64,000 bases of DNA from CAJFUR01 sp904420575 (lineage in GTDB: Bacteria > Actinomycetota > Coriobacteriia > Coriobacteriales > Eggerthellaceae): assembly GCA_965119745.1 (NCBI GenBank), contig OZ221973.1, positions 620,001 to 684,000 on the forward strand, given 5' to 3'. The notes under the pieces were generated by a model. That model searched no databases. It was not told the origin of the DNA and saw nothing but the letters and a program-made list of their open reading frames with translations. Of the stretch, positions 26,101-32,848 are shown piece by piece. Positions within the stretch are counted from its first letter, which is position 1. Each line of letters begins with the position of its first letter. The position numbers were made by a program, and so were the translations under genes.

Positions 26101-28026
26101 GTCCGCGTAGACCGTGCCAGTGGCGGAGGACTGGCGCAGCTGCTTGCTCTGGTCCGCCACGATAGAGGCACCCGCAGGAAGCGAGGCCTCGTCGGGCTCC
26201 CATGTCAGGATGGGATGGCCGGACACCGCGCCGTCCTTGAACGCCGACCCGAGAGAAGAAGCCAGGGTGAGCATCTCGTCAGCGGACTTGGAAAGGGGAG
26301 ACTCGCTGGGCTGCACGCTTCCGCCTACAGCGTTTTCGCAGCTGCCTACCACGTAGAACACGTTGCTCAGGTTGGCGTATGAATTGCTGGAGATCGTTCC
26401 TACCACCGATCCCTGTGCGCCCGCAAAATCCTCTGTCACGGAAACGGTGCCGGAATTGAAGCAACTCGACATCGTGTTCACGTTGCCTTTGCCCAAAAGG
26501 CCACCCACAACGGCAGTGCTTCCCGATACGGAGACGGCACCCGCATTGTAGCTGTTGGAAAGCGACACGCCCGCCTTGGATGCAGCCGTTTCGCCCACGA
26601 GGCCACCGACGCCTCTGGCCAAGACCGAGGAAGACACGACGCCCTTGTTGTAGCTGTCGCTTATCTTCACTTCATCGTACACGTAGCCAACAAGGCCGCC
26701 TGTGCGACACGTTCCCGAGAGGGCTCCTTCGTTTCCGCACTTCGTTATTTCCACCACAGAGTTGGGGTTGTCGTTGGCTCTCGCCACGATTCCGCTAAGA
26801 TAGTACGTAGCGTCCGTCGCGGTCAGATCCGCCTTGTTAATGCACGATTCGATGCTCGAAGCCGTCGTGCCGACAGCTTGATACACGAACCCGCTCACGC
26901 CTTTTGCGGTCACGTCGACGTCGTTCGCGCAATTGACGATACGCCCACCAAACAGCTTGAACGCGAAGGGGGCGACGTAGAACGCAGTGTCATTCGTCAC
27001 GCTTCCTTTGAGCGTGAGGTTTTCCACGAGCGCACCTTCGGCCAGTCCGCCGAAAAGCGCCGCATACATCGTTTGGTTTCCCGTGAGGGAGGTTATGCCC
27101 GTGATGCTGAAGCCGGCGCCATCGAACGTTCCCTTATAGGCCTTAGCGGCAGTACTGTCGCCGATCGTCGGCAGCACACCGTCTTCGAGCACGATGTTGT
27201 CGGTGAGCGTGGCGTTGAGGCCGTACTCGCCGGCATTCACCTTGTCGGCAAACCACTGCAAGTCAGCGGCGGAGTCCAGCTGATACGCACCGTCCACCAA
27301 GGCAGGATCGCCGCTCGGCGTCGGGTCGGGCCCCTCGTCGGACGCCACCGTCACGGTGTAGGTCTGCTCGGCGGGATACCAGAAGTAGAGGCCGTCGACG
27401 CCCACCGTCACTTCGGTCTCGCCTTCGGCTTTCGCCTCGATGGTCACGCTGCCCGTATTCGTTTTGCCGACGCCGCTGGATGCGGAAAGAGAGGAATCGG
27501 CAACCACCGCCGAGACAGAGGCCACATCTTCCTTCGTGGACGAAGCGCTCACTTCGGCGGTTTCAAGCGAGGGCGTCTTGGTGCATATACAGCCCTTGCC
27601 CTTTTCGAAGCAGGTGCCCTCCATTCCATACTCTTCGAACATTTCGTCGCAGACGGTCGGGCAGGGCTTGTTCCACATGCGGCAGCCTTCGTACTGCACA
27701 TGCTGGTACGGCGTGACCGTGATGGTGGCCGTCTCCCCCACCTTGAGTTCGATCACGTTGTCCTGGGCCGCCTCGGAAGAAATCTGTATCGTTCCGTGAT
27801 TGTAGTCAGGAAGAACCTGTTCGCGAATCTTGACGTATTCGTCCCAGCCACTCCCTGTGGCCGCATATGCCTTCCCGCTCGACAAGGTCATGGGAATCAT
27901 CAGGCCCATGCAGAGGATCACCGCGACGAACGCGCGGAACGCTGCAGAAGCGGGAGCGTACGCATTGGCGCAGGCTTTTTGAGCACCCCCCCCCCTGCTC
28001 ATTTTTTGCGTGCACATACCCGTCAT
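23155..28026 (-). CDS. Giant multidomain surface protein with six-Cys module
   Basis: 1623 residues. Order: signal peptide (to about 56); Ig-like domain with Cys at 115, 122, 126, 139, 146 and 148; GLUG-type repeats (about 400-560, e.g. GGLVGYVYDEV); a beta domain of the DUF1533/heme-interacting (Shr HID) style ending ITIEAEGFAPTVGTV (about 655-742); a larger domain with CGMTGFRTFSGMGVPVRTLL (747-955); an InlB B-type repeat ending LYAKWTA (988-1058); a second HID-like plus large-domain pair (about 1122-1435, CGMAGLRSYSSQGVLLSDVL); a third HID-like domain (1468-1542); and a C-terminal KAPATGD sortase-like signal, helix and basic tail. Start at 28026 is set by AGGAGA; a poly-G tract follows in codons 11-14. 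It probably reaches beyond the wall and binds the ligand first. The heme link is inference. Confidence 0.88.
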   Translation of the reverse strand: MTGMCTQKMSRGGGAQKACANAYAPASAAFRAFVAVILCMGLMIPMTLSSGKAYAATGSGWDEYVKIREQVLPDYNHGTIQISSEAAQDNVIELKVGETATITVTPYQHVQYEGCRMWNKPCPTVCDEMFEEYGMEGTCFEKGKGCICTKTPSLETAEVSASSTKEDVASVSAVVADSSLSASSGVGKTNTGSVTIEAKAEGETEVTVGVDGLYFWYPAEQTYTVTVASDEGPDPTPSGDPALVDGAYQLDSAADLQWFADKVNAGEYGLNATLTDNIVLEDGVLPTIGDSTAAKAYKGTFDGAGFSITGITSLTGNQTMYAALFGGLAEGALVENLTLKGSVTNDTAFYVAPFAFKLFGGRIVNCANDVDVTAKGVSGFVYQAVGTTASSIESCINKADLTATDATYYLSGIVARANDNPNSVVEITKCGNEGALSGTCRTGGLVGYVYDEVKISDSYNKGVVSSSVLARGVGGLVGETAASKAGVSLSNSYNAGAVSVSGSTAVVGGLLGKGNVNTMSSCFNSGTVSVTEDFAGAQGSVVGTISSNSYANLSNVFYVVGSCENAVGGSVQPSESPLSKSADEMLTLASSLGSAFKDGAVSGHPILTWEPDEASLPAGASIVADQSKQLRQSSATGTVYADMENATAAWKEAVTKVSVKAVDGSDAGTVTVLDPSQYSIDAEKGRITFTRTDEAPVFSVALGEGEPYTETNRWGETITYPQSKNYEITIEAEGFAPTVGTVLFYTGGNDVFQVIVDADGDKDTSDDRTVVKEYTREDIEEMAEFHNGSSQCGMTGFRTFSGMGVPVRTLLEQAGVTVGTTDAFEIDVTDHYGVNTHNYSSLLGGDRYFFQSIYDDQEVKDTYAQLVQSDDQAGATVELRKILAEKALEDGSTVEPMIAVNYAETMLSGDEVADAVLPTEDNTEMSELVGVENSFRFIYGIKVVQEDKTVTFDAGDDATEVASQTVKSNPMSSTENTTMSSSYWANSIIVYRNAGYEDEPLQGADKLAKPTDPEREGFAFEGWYTKDGSQDGDWGEAFDFEANNGTVDSDVTLYAKWTAASDFDLGLTVDMGTEGYETVATDMGRSPAGKVDFKLRPTSEALAEYQKTHSGATTKDMLTDWIGSVTKVTIDGVELTGKAFDEWKSELTNPTDDADKLLYYDLSALSSYASIKLPVALFETNHSDKQRDTKTVTIEAKGFATFTGDVTYRNIGADEFTVRVLDSQGNVTYTTTLSNDQLKSLTVQNQYETSANCGMAGLRSYSSQGVLLSDVLSEAGVNFGPGMTLKLRCSDQIEQNGTSETTEDAYIGNGTFTYEEIMADRYHYPAMWDNTTKYDELDGKTIYEVLSQDKDAWKTGGQYADFLSKKLGETKEKVEPLIGFQWSEGVVAWGGSDPSQAGGYSGYCDQENYRFLFGLLAGENGEAIDDNTTFSNTYALFGVDIVADGGAVVPDPDPEEPTVSVDTESPDGSVSVTISNVEQGWIDAQKAVILNGTVLDSSLYSFSVLSNYGVDDLKTTLLTISPNAFGSFTGTRDFELKIAADGFEEVVTTFSLTKEQVVDPGTDDPSTSDPSQQVKDTPSGSTKAPATGDSVPVVPVACVAGAALLLLLVCALMQRRRSSGQKR
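27986..27995. repeat. Poly-G(10) tract in codons 11-14 of giant surface gene
   Basis: Ten consecutive C on the plus strand, read as ten G in the coding strand (Ser-Arg-Gly-Gly-Gly). Loss or gain of one base shifts the frame just after the start and before the signal helix. Confidence 0.9.
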
Positions 28027-28140
28027 CTCTTCTCCTTTCTTCATCCCGCCGTCTGGAAGCAGACGTCTCGTCACCGCACACCGCGACGTCTCGGCGCCCC
28101 TTGAGGACTTGCCAGACTTCAACCTAAATGTACGTCGATT

Positions 28141-28220
28141 AAGAATAATACTAGATAGAGAATGATATAAGCCCTGTACTTTCGGTACAGTATTTTTATT
28201 ATCCGTATAAAAGAATAATA
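28141..28220. promoter_or_regulatory. Divergent regulatory region: direct repeats and palindrome
   Basis: The AT-rich gap between the giant surface gene and the divergent LuxR gene holds two identical 10-bp repeats, AAGAATAATA, at 28141-28150 and 28211-28220. Between them is a palindrome CTGTAC-N5-GTACAG at 28174-28190. These are the obvious candidate sites for the LuxR regulator or another factor controlling both directions. Confidence 0.5.
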
Positions 28221-28247
28221 TTGATGCCTCGGCGGCGGAGATGGCGC

Positions 28248-28253
28248 TATACT
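28248..28253 (+). promoter_or_regulatory. -10 box for leaderless LuxR gene
   Basis: TATACT with only seven bases to the ATG at 28261 and no ribosome site, so transcription should start at or next to the start codon. No convincing -35 stands at the right distance. Confidence 0.45.
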
Positions 28254-28260
28254 TGCATGC

Positions 28261-29757
28261 ATGCTGCGCTACGTCCTGACAACGATACCTCTTTGCTCGC
28301 TGCTCGCTTGGATGCAAACAAGCGAGACGCTCCTTTTGACGCTTGACCCCCTCGCCCACAACAGCAGTCTCGCGCTGGCCCTCTCGTTCGCCGCCGGGTC
28401 GGCGTTCTGCGTCATCGCGAGCGAGCGGCGCCCCCTCATGCTGCAGCCCAAGGTCTTCGTCGGCGCCAGTTTGGCCGCATCCGCGCTGGGCTTCGCCTCC
28501 CTGGCCCTTCCCTTTGATGGGGCTCACATTGCTTGTTCCTGTGCGCAAACCGCCCTCATGGCCCTTTTGGTCGTGCCGACGGGCCGCGCGCTCTCCCCGC
28601 TTCCCCGGCGAGTCGTCGTGCCCTTGGTCGGCGTGGCGGGGGCGGGTGCGGTGGCCATAGCCTTCGCACTGAGCTTCGTGTCTCCGTTAGCGCCTGCGCT
28701 CTCCTGCGTGTTCCCGCTTGGGGTGGGCGTGTGCCTCATCGCAGGAGGCAAGCTTCCCCAACCTGAAGGCGACGAAGAGGCCTGCGAAGACAAAGGGCAA
28801 GCAGGCGAAGGCCACGCAGGCTCGTTCGTCGCCGTGCTCTGCCTCTGCGCATGCGCCGCTTCCTTGTTCGAGGGAACAGCGATGGCTCCCTACCTCATGA
28901 ACTCGGAGACCGCTTGGATAGTCTTGACGACCATCACGGCCGCAGGCTCGCTTCTGTTCGCCGCCTTGGGAGGGGCGGCAGTCCGACCCCCAAGGCAGCA
29001 CGCGCCGAACGACGCCGACGATCATGCCACTGGAAGAACGTCTTTCCTCCATCGGCCGCTTCTCGCGGATCCCGCCACCCTGCTTTGGGTTTTCACCAGC
29101 TTCTCCCTCGTCTTGCTTGTCATGGGACTGCTGCTCTTTGCGACCAGAGCGACAGGGACGATGACCTCGGCACTGGGATCCGTCGTGGGGGCAAAGAACT
29201 GCCTGGTCATGGTTTTCTGGATGGCAGCACCAAGCTTCGCGGCGTCGAAGGGGAGCTTCGTCCATCGCTTTTCATTGCTGTCACTGGCAAGCGGCATGTT
29301 CTTTTCGACATATTTGGGAGCTGCCGTCAACAGGCACTTCGTCATTTCCTTCGGCACCCTCACCTCGCTTGCGACGGCCCTCATCTCGCTTGTGGCCCTT
29401 CTGGTCATCCTGTCCATGGCCCTTCGCCTGCGGCAAACCCCTGCAATCGAAAACGACCAGCCTTACCCACCCGCACCCGACGCATCGACGCCATCCACGC
29501 TGAGCGCCCCATCGCTCTCCTTCGAAGACGTGCGCACCGCCATACAGGCGCATCGGGAGCAGATGCTGGCGCCGTATGGCTTGACCGAGCGCGAACGCGA
29601 GATCGTCCTGATGATACTCGACGGCCAGACCATGGGGGGCATTGCCGAAGAACTGTTCATTACGGAGCGCACGGTGAAGTTCCATAGCAAGAACGCCTAT
29701 GACAAGATAGGCGTTCATAACAAGAAAGAGCTTATGCAGTTGTTTGCCAATCGCTAG
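28261..29757 (+). CDS. Membrane-anchored LuxR-family regulator of the surface operon
   Basis: 498 residues: many hydrophobic segments over the first ~390 residues, an acidic/Pro-rich linker, and a C-terminal LuxR helix-turn-helix (YGLTEREREIVLMILDGQTM, then ITERTVKFHSKNAYDKIGVHN). It belongs to the same architecture as the two other LuxR genes of this window. It is divergent from the ten-gene surface/import operon, with shared regulatory DNA, so it is the likely regulator of that operon, perhaps sensing its ligand through the membrane domain. The start at 28261 is leaderless-type: TATACT ends seven bases upstream. Confidence 0.9.
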   Translation: MLRYVLTTIPLCSLLAWMQTSETLLLTLDPLAHNSSLALALSFAAGSAFCVIASERRPLMLQPKVFVGASLAASALGFASLALPFDGAHIACSCAQTALMALLVVPTGRALSPLPRRVVVPLVGVAGAGAVAIAFALSFVSPLAPALSCVFPLGVGVCLIAGGKLPQPEGDEEACEDKGQAGEGHAGSFVAVLCLCACAASLFEGTAMAPYLMNSETAWIVLTTITAAGSLLFAALGGAAVRPPRQHAPNDADDHATGRTSFLHRPLLADPATLLWVFTSFSLVLLVMGLLLFATRATGTMTSALGSVVGAKNCLVMVFWMAAPSFAASKGSFVHRFSLLSLASGMFFSTYLGAAVNRHFVISFGTLTSLATALISLVALLVILSMALRLRQTPAIENDQPYPPAPDASTPSTLSAPSLSFEDVRTAIQAHREQMLAPYGLTEREREIVLMILDGQTMGGIAEELFITERTVKFHSKNAYDKIGVHNKKELMQLFANR

Positions 29758-29816
29758 CCACGCAGCGCGTACGCTCCTTTGGCAGACGAGAACCCGAGCG
29801 TCGAAATCGAACCGAC

Positions 29817-29853
29817 GGCGGCCCGCCGCCTGCTCTCTCGGCAACGGGCCGCC
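29817..29853. terminator. Bidirectional hairpin between convergent genes
   Basis: GGCGGCCCG pairs perfectly with CGGGCCGCC around a 19-base loop, midway between the LuxR gene and the heavy-metal domain gene, which converge here. No T tract is present on either side. Confidence 0.45.
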
Positions 29854-29877
29854 TGCTTGCCCTGCGATTCTCGGACG

Positions 29878-30087
29878 CTAGTCTTCTACCGTGAAGTCCT
29901 CGCCGCTGATCGCGGCCTTTACGGCCTCGAGCGTTTCGGGTGCACCGTCATAGACAAGCTCCACTTTGTCGGCTTCGTGGTCCGCCCGCACGGACTCCAC
30001 GCCCGCAATGGCTCCCACCGCCTTCTCCACCCGCGCGTCGCACTTCGGGCAGTGCATGCCCGTCACCTTGATGGTTTCCTCAGCCAT
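29878..30087 (-). CDS. Heavy-metal-associated (HMA) domain protein, copper chaperone-like
   Basis: 69 residues, a single ferredoxin-like HMA domain. The metal motif GMHCPKC (residues 10-16) is intact, and the rest follows the family pattern (KAVGAIAGVESVRADHEADK, then AISGEDF). Such stand-alone domains carry Cu(I) to P-type ATPases or repressors; no ATPase is next door, so the partner is elsewhere. ATG at 30087 (MAEETIKV) is preferred, with GAGGG upstream; an earlier ATG ten codons upstream would only add a charged tail. Confidence 0.9.
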   Translation of the reverse strand: MAEETIKVTGMHCPKCDARVEKAVGAIAGVESVRADHEADKVELVYDGAPETLEAVKAAISGEDFTVED

Positions 30088-30189
30088 GTTCGTTCCCTCG
30101 TGTTTTCTTTCTGCCACGTGCTGGGCGTGGCGTCCGCCACTTCTGACGCAGTGGCCGCGTTCTTCACGTACGATGCGCCCTGACAGGCG

Positions 30190-31032
30190 TTAGCACGCCC
30201 GCATGCGCACGCTCATGTCGAGCGGCTTGGCGGCAAAGGGCGCCGTCGTTGCAAGGCCGTCCACCCCGCAGGCGGCATACGCCCCCGCGTTGTCCGGGTT
30301 CACCCCACCCGCCGCGATGAGCGTCAGACGCGGGTCGATCCCGCGCAACTCCTGAACGAGCGGGTCCAGATCGGCCACCGGTACCTTGTCGAACTGGATG
30401 CCGTCGACGCCCGCACGCGCGAGGACACGTGCCCGCTCGGCATCGGCTTCGACGAACAACTTCTTTTCGATGCAGCGGCTTTTGATGGCAGGCAGCTGCG
30501 CGACAAACGCGTCGAACCCGCCAAAGAAGGTCAGATGATGGTCGAACACGAGTATGGTCTCGGAGAGCCCGAGACGGTGCGGGAACGCCCCGCCTGCGAT
30601 GACCGCACTCGTGAGCAGGTCTTTCGCTCCCGGCATGCTTTTGCGCGTCGTCAAGACCTCGCAACGCGGATTGGCGACATGCGCGGCGTCCACCATGGCA
30701 CGCGTCTTGGTGGCCACCGCCGACAAGTGATCGAACAGGTTCAGGCACACTTTCCACGCCGCATGGAGGTCGAGTGCGCGGCCACGCACCACCATGAACG
30801 TCTCGCCGGCTGCGACACGTTCACCATCTTGCCGGCAGGACACCACCTGGCACCCAAGTTTCCCCATCACGCGCCGCGCGACCTCGCCGCCTGCCAGCAC
30901 GCACTCCTCTCGCGTGTAGTATTCCATTTCGCCCGGTTCCTCGCCAATGCCCAGGACCGCACAGGTGAGGTCAACGTAAGGCACGTCTTCGGCAACGAAG
31001 CTTTCGACACGGGCATCCGACATTCTCAACAC
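30190..31032 (-). CDS. modD: ModD-like quinolinate phosphoribosyltransferase-family protein
   Basis: 280 residues with the NadC fold. Features include the N-terminal swapped domain (AGGEVARRVMGKLGCQVV), the phosphoribosyl-binding core (TTRKSMPGAKDLL, where NadC has TRKTTPG) and the C-terminal barrel ending (IAAGGVNPDNAGAYAACGVDGL). The SMPGAKD variant and DDVPYVDLT-like start match ModD proteins linked to molybdenum uptake, rather than true NAD synthesis; the reaction is not established. GTG at 31032 is chosen because AAGGAG lies six bases upstream; an ATG three codons later would also work. It fits a genome with many molybdoenzymes. No mod transporter genes are nearby. Confidence 0.8.
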   Translation of the reverse strand: MLRMSDARVESFVAEDVPYVDLTCAVLGIGEEPGEMEYYTREECVLAGGEVARRVMGKLGCQVVSCRQDGERVAAGETFMVVRGRALDLHAAWKVCLNLFDHLSAVATKTRAMVDAAHVANPRCEVLTTRKSMPGAKDLLTSAVIAGGAFPHRLGLSETILVFDHHLTFFGGFDAFVAQLPAIKSRCIEKKLFVEADAERARVLARAGVDGIQFDKVPVADLDPLVQELRGIDPRLTLIAAGGVNPDNAGAYAACGVDGLATTAPFAAKPLDMSVRMRAC

Positions 31033-31358
31033 GCGCTTCTCCTTCTCCTGCTGGCGTACGGGTTCGTCTTGCATTGGGCAGGCGCCCTGCAGCTGGGCGA
31101 CAGGCGAGACCGACGCGAGTGCCCTGCATGCTGTTCTTTTTTATCTTTGATCAAGGATAAACGTTTGAACGGCCGATCGCCAGCTGCACTTTTGGTGCAG
31201 GTTCGGCAAAAAAGGCCGGTGCAGGTCCGAGCGAAAGCAGCGAGACGGCACAGAGGACGCCAAAGAGGCAGACACAGCAACGTGCCCCGTTGTCAATGCC
31301 CGAATCGTCCCCGTTCGCAGCGACTTCGAATCGAGATCGGCGGATATGGTTTGACCGA
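31033..31358. other. Gene-free stretch upstream of modD
   Basis: About 330 bases without a gene. It holds a near-perfect 20-bp palindrome (31141-31160), a short hairpin CTGCAC-N5-GTGCAG (31184-31200), and an A6/T6 run. The strong promoter at its right end belongs to the tRNA on the plus strand. Confidence 0.5.
31141..31160. promoter_or_regulatory. Near-perfect 20-bp palindrome upstream of modD
   Basis: TTATCTTTGATCAAGGATAA reads the same on both strands except for one mismatched pair. Its position, about 110 bases upstream of the modD-like gene, suggests an operator for a dimeric regulator. It does not match the ModE consensus I know. Confidence 0.35.
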
Positions 31359-31388
31359 TTGACATGACGAACGATTCTCGGGTATGAT
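31359..31388 (+). promoter_or_regulatory. Promoter of tRNA-Ser(GCU)
   Basis: Perfect TTGACA at 31359-31364 and TATGAT at 31383-31388 with an 18-base spacer. Initiation near 31395 leaves a short 5' leader before the tRNA at 31404. Confidence 0.7.
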
Positions 31389-31403
31389 TCTTTCTTGCCC
31401 GTT

Positions 31404-31494
31404 GGAGAAGTGACCGAGAGGCCGAAGGTGCTCGCCTGCTAAGTGAGTATGCCCCACAAGGGCATCCAGGGTTCGAATCCCTGCTTCTCCGCCA
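31404..31494 (+). tRNA. tRNA-Ser (anticodon GCU)
   Basis: Type II tRNA with a seven-pair acceptor stem (GGAGAAG with CTTCTCC), D arm, anticodon loop CTGCTAA giving GCU, a long variable arm, the GGTTCGAATCC T-arm, and encoded CCA at 31492-31494. It has its own promoter and terminator and reads serine codons AGC/AGU. Confidence 0.97.
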
Positions 31495-31506
31495 CGGAAA
31501 ATCGAA

Positions 31507-31537
31507 AGCCCCCGCGCCACATGGCCGGGGGCTTTTT
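31507..31537 (+). terminator. Rho-independent terminator of tRNA-Ser(GCU)
   Basis: AGCCCCCG pairs with CGGGGGCT around an 11-base loop and is followed directly by TTTTT. It lies 12 bases after the tRNA. Confidence 0.9.
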
Positions 31538-31593
31538 AATCTTTCTGCCTCGCGCATGGGAACGCTGCAGACGTCCGAATGGCAGGCAGCCGC

Positions 31594-31989
31594 TCACTTC
31601 TTGTTGTTCTTGCCGTTGCGGAAAAGCTGCTGCAGGATCGACCACGGGAAGCGCGCTTCGCGGGTCGTCTTCATGGGCTTGTGCCGATAATCGGGATGAT
31701 GCTTCAGGAACACGGCGTTGCAGATTCGCGTGACGGCCAGCCCGATGACGGTCGTCGCCAGGAAGCTGGCCGACAGGTCGAGCACCGCCTCGTTGCGCTC
31801 CAACAGCGCATAGAGCGTCACCAGCAGGAAGAAGGCCGAAAGCACGCCGGTGATACAGGTGAACATCTTGATCAGGATCTCCTTGGCCCGCGACGGCGAA
31901 TACCGGTACGTCGCCACCAGGTACACGATGCCCGCGACCACGGCCAACAGGATCAGCAACGGCACGATGCGCGAAAGCCGTGCTATCAC
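31594..31989 (-). CDS. Conserved small membrane protein, unknown function
   Basis: 131 residues with three or four hydrophobic segments: about 5-25 (IVPLLILLAVVAGIVYLVA), 45-65 (TGVLSAFFLLVTLYALL) and 72-92 (LSASFLATTVIGLAVTRI). A basic soluble tail (HHPDYRHKPMKTTREARF) ends in FRNGKNNKK. No family is recognised. GTG at 31989 is chosen since GGAGG lies eight bases upstream; the GTG at 31998 would overlap that site. It follows lemA by 97 bases on the same strand and may be co-transcribed with it. Confidence 0.75.
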   Translation of the reverse strand: MIARLSRIVPLLILLAVVAGIVYLVATYRYSPSRAKEILIKMFTCITGVLSAFFLLVTLYALLERNEAVLDLSASFLATTVIGLAVTRICNAVFLKHHPDYRHKPMKTTREARFPWSILQQLFRNGKNNKK

Positions 31990-32086
31990 AACGCCCACCT
32001 CCTCTCGCTCTCATGCGTTGGGCAGCGCCCATTTCGGCGGCTGCCCGCGAACTGCGCCTTGCAAACCACGTCCGGGCGGCGGCGTC

Positions 32087-32641
32087 CTAGAACTGCACCT
32101 TGGGAGCCACGTCCGAACCGGCGGCGGCATCGAAGCTCTCGCGCTGCGAGAATCCCATCATGCCCGCGAACAGCACGGCCGGAAACGTCTGGATGGCCGT
32201 GTTGTACTTCATGACCGTGTCGTTGTAGCTTTGGCGCATGTAGCTGATCTTGTCCTCCGTCGAGGAAAGCTCGGCCTGCAATTGCTGGAAGTTGACGTTG
32301 GCCTTCAGGTCGGGATAGGCCTCGGCGACGGCGAACAGGCTCTTCAGCGCGCCGGTGAGCATGTTGTCGGCCTCCATCTTCCCGGCAGGCGTGCCGGCGT
32401 TCACCACGGCGGCGCGGGCCTCGGTCACCTCGTCGAGCGTTCCCCGCTCGTGCGACGCATACCCCTTGACGGTCTCCACCAGGTTGGGGATGAGGTCGAG
32501 GCGGCGCTGCAGCTGCACGTCGATCTGCGCCCAGGCGTTGTCCACCATGTTGCGCAGCTTCACCAGGTTGTTGTACAGGGCGATAGCCGCAATGACCAGC
32601 ACCACCACGATCACGATGACCACGATCAAAACAATGTCCAT
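32087..32641 (-). CDS. lemA: LemA family protein
   Basis: 184 residues. One N-terminal helix (IVLIVVIVIVVVLVIAAIAL) anchors a cytosolic or external helical-bundle domain with the family blocks LYNNLVKLRNMVDNAWAQID, RLDLIPNLVETVKGYASHE and FPAVLFAGMMGF. The molecular role of LemA is unclear; it often sits beside DUF2207 or protease genes, and this genome has a DUF2207 protein some 20 kb away. AGGAGC five bases before the ATG supports the start. Confidence 0.93.
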   Translation of the reverse strand: MDIVLIVVIVIVVVLVIAAIALYNNLVKLRNMVDNAWAQIDVQLQRRLDLIPNLVETVKGYASHERGTLDEVTEARAAVVNAGTPAGKMEADNMLTGALKSLFAVAEAYPDLKANVNFQQLQAELSSTEDKISYMRQSYNDTVMKYNTAIQTFPAVLFAGMMGFSQRESFDAAAGSDVAPKVQF

Positions 32642-32848
32642 GACTGCTCCTGTCTTCTTGCTTTCCGCTGCGCTCCGGTCCCTCCCGAAGCGGCTCATGG
32701 CCGCGGCGCCCTGCCGGCGCCGTCAGGCTTGCTGCAAGCGCGCCGACAGGCAAGCGGCCGGCGCGTTTCTTCGCATCCGTTCGTGATGCCTATAGTACCA
32801 TCTACCGCCTCGCCCCGCGATTCCGACGTGGCGCTTTTGGCGAAACCG

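Noticed and set aside
30190..31032. Assignment as NadC of NAD synthesis
   Set aside because: The SMPGAKD variant and lack of nadA/nadB neighbours fit ModD better.
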